DNA from: Promethearchaeota archaeon
GTDB lineage: Archaea > Asgardarchaeota > Lokiarchaeia > Sigynarchaeales > SOKP01
Length of the DNA: 8,064 nt
Assembly: GCA_019057975.1 (NCBI GenBank)
Contig: JAHLWJ010000196.1
Span: forward strand, 1-8,064
Direction of reading: 5' to 3'
Shown here: positions 6,053-8,064 of the stretch, piece after piece
How the letters are laid out: every line of letters begins with the position of its first letter
How positions within the stretch are numbered: the first letter of the stretch is position 1
Notes under the pieces: model-generated
Databases searched by the model: none
Seen by the model: the letters and a program-made list of their open reading frames with translations, nothing else
What the model was told of the DNA's origin: nothing
Position numbers and translations under genes: made by a program

Positions 6053-6817
6053 ATGATTAAGATAAAAGACATTATGACAAAAGATATGATGTATTATGAC
6101 CCAGAAATTGAAGATAAACTAAAAGCATATTGCAAGAAAGAAAAAATAACTTATTTACCTAGTTTGGACTTAAGAAAGGTGTATTTTCTACCTTCTGAAG
6201 CATCTGAAGCATTTGAAAATAAAGAAATCAAAGAATCTTTAAAAATCTCACCTCACTTATATGTTTTTGATGAATGTCTTTTAAAACAGTTTCAGAAGGG
6301 AGAACACATTCTATTTATTTTTTACCCGAACTTAATTAAAGATTTAGTAGGTATAATCCATTTCTCAGATTATAACCGTGTAGAAGTTTATACATATCTA
6401 TATGAATTAATTGCTAATCTGGAGAGAGACTTAAGAAAACTTCTCAACTTAAGCAATCTTAGAAATAAAGATATGCTTGAATTTTTTGAAAAGCATGCAG
6501 ACAACAAACATTATAAAAAAAAATATAGTGAGTTTAAAGACTACGGTGATAAATTTAATGAAGTTGGACCTTTCGAGTTCTTTGATCTTTCAGATTTAGT
6601 TGCCTTGTGTAATTATAAAAAAATTGTAAAAATAGATCAAAGGGTTATAGAACTTAGAAATAAAGTAATGCATTCGAGAAGAGGTGTAATGAATATAGAT
6701 TACGAACTAGATTATCTAATCTACAATTTTATGTCATTTAAAACCTTTTTTAACGATGTGATTATATTGCAGGCAGAATTTAAACGAATTCATAATAGGG
6801 TAAAAATACATGAGTAA
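6053..6817 (+). CDS. CBS-like/HEPN-motif protein, possible RNase
   Basis: GGAGG (6039-6043) lies 9 bases before the ATG. The 254-residue product starts like a CBS domain, with I-K-D-I-M-T-K-D at 4-11 and I-T-Y-L-P-S-L-D at about 32-39. A second hydrophobic segment ends in G-I-I-H-F-S-D-Y-N-R (100-109), so residues 1-115 may form a ligand-sensing CBS-like module. The rest is helical and contains R-N-K-V-M-H at 202-207. This matches the R-x4-H motif, with Asn after Arg, that defines catalytic HEPN ribonuclease domains. Together this suggests a HEPN-type RNase, perhaps gated by a nucleotide, but activity is inferred. No signal peptide or membrane helix is present. The gene overlaps the next ORF by 8 bases. 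No MNT-type nucleotidyltransferase antitoxin is visible. It could instead be a non-catalytic HEPN sensor. Confidence 0.7.
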   Translation: MIKIKDIMTKDMMYYDPEIEDKLKAYCKKEKITYLPSLDLRKVYFLPSEASEAFENKEIKESLKISPHLYVFDECLLKQFQKGEHILFIFYPNLIKDLVGIIHFSDYNRVEVYTYLYELIANLERDLRKLLNLSNLRNKDMLEFFEKHADNKHYKKKYSEFKDYGDKFNEVGPFEFFDLSDLVALCNYKKIVKIDQRVIELRNKVMHSRRGVMNIDYELDYLIYNFMSFKTFFNDVIILQAEFKRIHNRVKIHE

Positions 6818-6992
6818 ATTTAAAGATGAGTTGAAACAATATAAAACTACAACAGCAATTATTCATTTTCATGCCGATAAATCACTTCCAGTCGCATTGG
6901 CAAATAAACTCGTCAAAGCAAGGATGAAAGAAAACAAGACAAGGCATGACCAACATATAAAAAAAATAAGATGTGAAATAATTAGCTATTAA
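6810..6992 (+). CDS. DUF1801 (YdhG-like) C-terminal fragment, 60 residues
   Basis: The ATG sits inside the last codons of the HEPN-like gene, with AGGG (6797-6800) 9 bases upstream, so translational coupling is possible. The sequence S-K-F-K-D-E-L-K-Q-Y-K-T, then H-A-D-K-S-L-P and K-L-V-K-A-R-M-K-E-N, corresponds closely to the last third of DUF1801 proteins (PF08818), which usually read as F-K-x-E-L-x-x-Y-K-T-S-K-G-T-I-x-F and K-P-L-P. Full family members are about 110-150 residues; the N-terminal two thirds are absent, and that position is occupied by the HEPN gene. The usual K-G-T-I is replaced by T-T-A-I. It is either a decaying fragment left by recombination or a reduced gene kept next to the HEPN gene. 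Family function is not established. Confidence 0.6.
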   Translation: MSKFKDELKQYKTTTAIIHFHADKSLPVALANKLVKARMKENKTRHDQHIKKIRCEIISY

Positions 6993-7049
6993 AATAAAAC
7001 ATAATCCTATTATTGATATATTTAAAATCTTTCTTTAGTATTTTAGTTT

Positions 7050-7229
7050 TTAACTGATACCAATTACTTCTTCTAACTCTTGATACACTTTTTCAGTTTC
7101 ATTTCTCATACAAAAGTTGCGAAAACCGTCCTGCCTGGGGAGCCAGACCATTTCCAGCCCTTTGGCCTTTGCTGAAGGGCTTTTTTGTTTTTATAAATTA
7201 TTTTAGGTAAAAAGAAGGGATTTTTAAAA
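7050..7229 (-). repeat. Dispersed repeat, copy D (most complete), with terminator hairpin
   Basis: This copy joins the part shared with copy C (7050-7148) to the part shared with copy B (about 7105-7229). The minus strand carries one open frame of about 46 codons between a TAA near 7196 and the stop at 7050-7052. It contains K-G-L-E-M-V-W-L-P-R-Q-D-G-F-R-N-F-C and E-K-V-Y-Q-E-L-E-E-V-I. No start codon with a ribosome binding site is evident on that strand, so it is a gene-end remnant or a repeat that happens to preserve a frame, not a convincing gene. Confidence 0.7.
7156..7192 (+). terminator. Intrinsic terminator inside repeat copy D
   Basis: AGCCCTT (7156-7162) pairs perfectly with AAGGGCT (7175-7181), followed by TTTTTTGTTTTT. 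It lies downstream of the HEPN/DUF1801 pair and could end their transcript. Confidence 0.7.
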
Positions 7230-7341
7230 GCTATCTCGAATATATAAAATAGTATTAAGTGCGAAACTCACATCCGATTACTTTTCTATTTTTATATATA
7301 AATCGAAAAGAGTACATTGGAAAATGCACTATATAAAAAGA

Positions 7342-7359
7342 AATACTAAATTTAGTATT
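7342..7359. other. Perfect 18-bp palindrome
   Basis: AATACTAAATTTAGTATT is perfectly self-complementary with no spacer. This form is more typical of an operator than a terminator, although a pyrimidine-rich tract follows. No gene start is close; the next is at 7605. Confidence 0.4.
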
Positions 7360-7446
7360 CTTTCCTTTCTTTCACCTGCAATTATCCTTACCCTGGCTAA
7401 CTATATTCAATTTCTTACTAGAACAAAAATTCACTTTTCTAATGGG

Positions 7447-7483
7447 AGACAAGAGAATATTTCGCTTGTCTTATTTAATTTTA
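7447..7483 (+). terminator. Possible terminator hairpin upstream of the lipoprotein gene
   Basis: AGACAAG (7447-7453) pairs with CTTGTCT (7465-7471) around an 11-base loop and is followed by the T-rich TATTTAATTTTAT. The rest of the 7230-7591 spacer holds the palindrome at 7342 and a Shine-Dalgarno-like GGGGAGG at 7500-7506 with no start codon behind it, but no supported gene. Confidence 0.4.
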
Positions 7484-7604
7484 TCTATCTTTATGAACAG
7501 GGGAGGTTTATATCAATAAGACTAAGTTTTAAAGCAATATAGGGAATAACCTAATATTATACTTATAGAAGCTATCAGAATTAGCCTCTTCGGAGGAGAT
7601 TATA

Positions 7605-8006
7605 ATGAAAAGAAAAGCATATCTTTTAATATTATTTTTAATACTGGTACCCTTTGCTTGTAGTTGTAGTCCTGGAAATATTGTTCCTTCTATAAATTTA
7701 ACTGGTAATTGGACTATGACCAATACCACAACATACACATCTTCTTCTTTAATTGCTGATATAGGAGCAGTTACCACCTCAAAATGTAATATTGTTGATG
7801 CTGCGGGAGCACTTACCATTTACGATTTTGAGATTATTGGACAGGAATATATTGATTGGAATGTTGGATATGGCGTACTTAATAATTCCAACCTCACGGC
7901 AAACATTAGCGGAAGTTACCTAAATGTTTATGGGTCAACAGTGTCTACCATAATTTATTTTGAAGGCACTATTAATGCTGATGGTATCTCTGGAAGCGGA
8001 ACTTAG
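7605..8006 (+). CDS. Small predicted lipoprotein with in-frame amber stop
   Basis: GGAGGAG (7592-7598) precedes the ATG at good spacing. The N-terminus is M-K-R-K plus a hydrophobic core ending F-A-C-S-C-S, so Cys19 or Cys21 would be the lipidated residue; the lipobox is less canonical than that of the gene at 2399. The mature part is rich in Ser, Thr, Gly and Asn and predicted beta-rich, beginning L-T-G-N-W-T-M, a beginning common to small bacterial lipoproteins of unknown function. The frame ends at TAG 8004-8006 within a G-S-G-T segment. After that codon it stays open for 19 more codons, T-Q-T-V-S-V-Y-G-Y-M and onwards, of the same composition, to the window end. The gene is therefore probably longer and interrupted by a nonsense change. 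No family is recognised. Confidence 0.7.
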   Translation: MKRKAYLLILFLILVPFACSCSPGNIVPSINLTGNWTMTNTTTYTSSSLIADIGAVTTSKCNIVDAAGALTIYDFEIIGQEYIDWNVGYGVLNNSNLTANISGSYLNVYGSTVSTIIYFEGTINADGISGSGT

Positions 8007-8064
8007 ACACAAACAGTAAGTGTATATGGTTACATGGATTCCGCTTCAGGTACTACTATTTTTA
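8007..8064 (+). pseudogene. In-frame continuation of the lipoprotein gene beyond the amber codon (partial)
   Basis: This stretch has no stop in the frame of the 7605 gene and encodes T-Q-T-V-S-V-Y-G-Y-M-D-S-A-S-G-T-T-I-F, with the same Ser/Thr/Gly bias as the upstream part. It is best read as the separated 3' portion, continuing outside the window. Confidence 0.45.

Noticed and set aside
6053..6992. HEPN/MNT toxin-antitoxin pair
   Set aside because: The small overlapping ORF matches DUF1801, not a nucleotidyltransferase, and no G-S-x(n)-D-x-D motif is present.
1540..7229. Integron cassette array with attC sites
   Set aside because: The inter-gene repeats lack attC-like core sites and their hairpins are ordinary terminators with T-tracts.
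7500..7530. Gene start behind the GGGGAGG at 7500-7506
   Set aside because: No ATG, GTG or TTG lies at usable distance. The ATG just before it opens only an eight-codon frame.
7324..7542. 72-codon + strand ORF starting at 7324
   Set aside because: No properly spaced Shine-Dalgarno, low-complexity composition, and it runs through a palindrome and a terminator-like hairpin.
7529..7819. 96-codon minus-strand ORF
   Set aside because: It overlaps the ribosome binding site and signal peptide of the lipoprotein gene at 7605, which has much better support.
8004..8006. Amber recoding in this organism
   Set aside because: TAG also ends the nuclease gene at 5606-5608 and nothing after it looks like coding continuation. 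A nonsense change or error is more economical.

Overview
The window is AT-rich DNA from what looks like an uncultured, probably anaerobic, diderm bacterium. Two predicted lipoproteins, a PEGA/Big_2/caspase architecture, long gene-poor spacers and dispersed degenerate repeats fit lineages such as Atribacterota or Aerophobota. That placement is an impression from gene content and composition; no rRNA or marker gene is present to confirm it. All supported genes lie on the + strand.

Layout. Bases 1-122 are the end of a K+-channel-like protein. 277-1509 encodes a protein with a Schlafen/AlbA_2-type N-terminal domain and an unrecognised C-terminal half; it probably starts at TTG 277, not ATG 259. 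1510-2398 is a long spacer with two copies of a degenerate repeat, an intrinsic terminator and a well-matching glycine riboswitch aptamer (about 2135-2248). The riboswitch lies upstream of 2399-4107, a lipoprotein gene encoding signal peptide, PEGA, two Big_2 domains and a caspase-like C14 peptidase. This gene is split by a one-base frameshift at about 2644. After a hairpin-rich spacer, 4406-5608 encodes a membrane-anchored Mrr-type PD-(D/E)xK nuclease. Another repeat copy follows. 6053-6817 encodes a protein with a CBS-like N-terminus and a HEPN-type R-x4-H motif; its 3' end overlaps a 60-residue ORF matching only the C-terminal third of DUF1801 (YdhG-like) proteins. A fourth repeat copy with a terminator follows. 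The window ends in a small lipoprotein gene carrying an in-frame amber codon at 8004-8006, beyond which the frame stays open to the window end.

How the genes relate. Apart from the 6053/6810 overlap there is no operon. Each gene has its own Shine-Dalgarno sequence and most are separated by structured or repetitive spacers. AlbA_2, caspase, Mrr and HEPN families all occur in bacterial conflict systems, so the segment resembles accessory DNA, but a single defence system is not supported. The caspase is a predicted lipoprotein, so it is outside the cytoplasm. The most noteworthy points are the glycine riboswitch ahead of a caspase lipoprotein, and a four-copy repeat whose minus-strand reading frame is conserved between copies.
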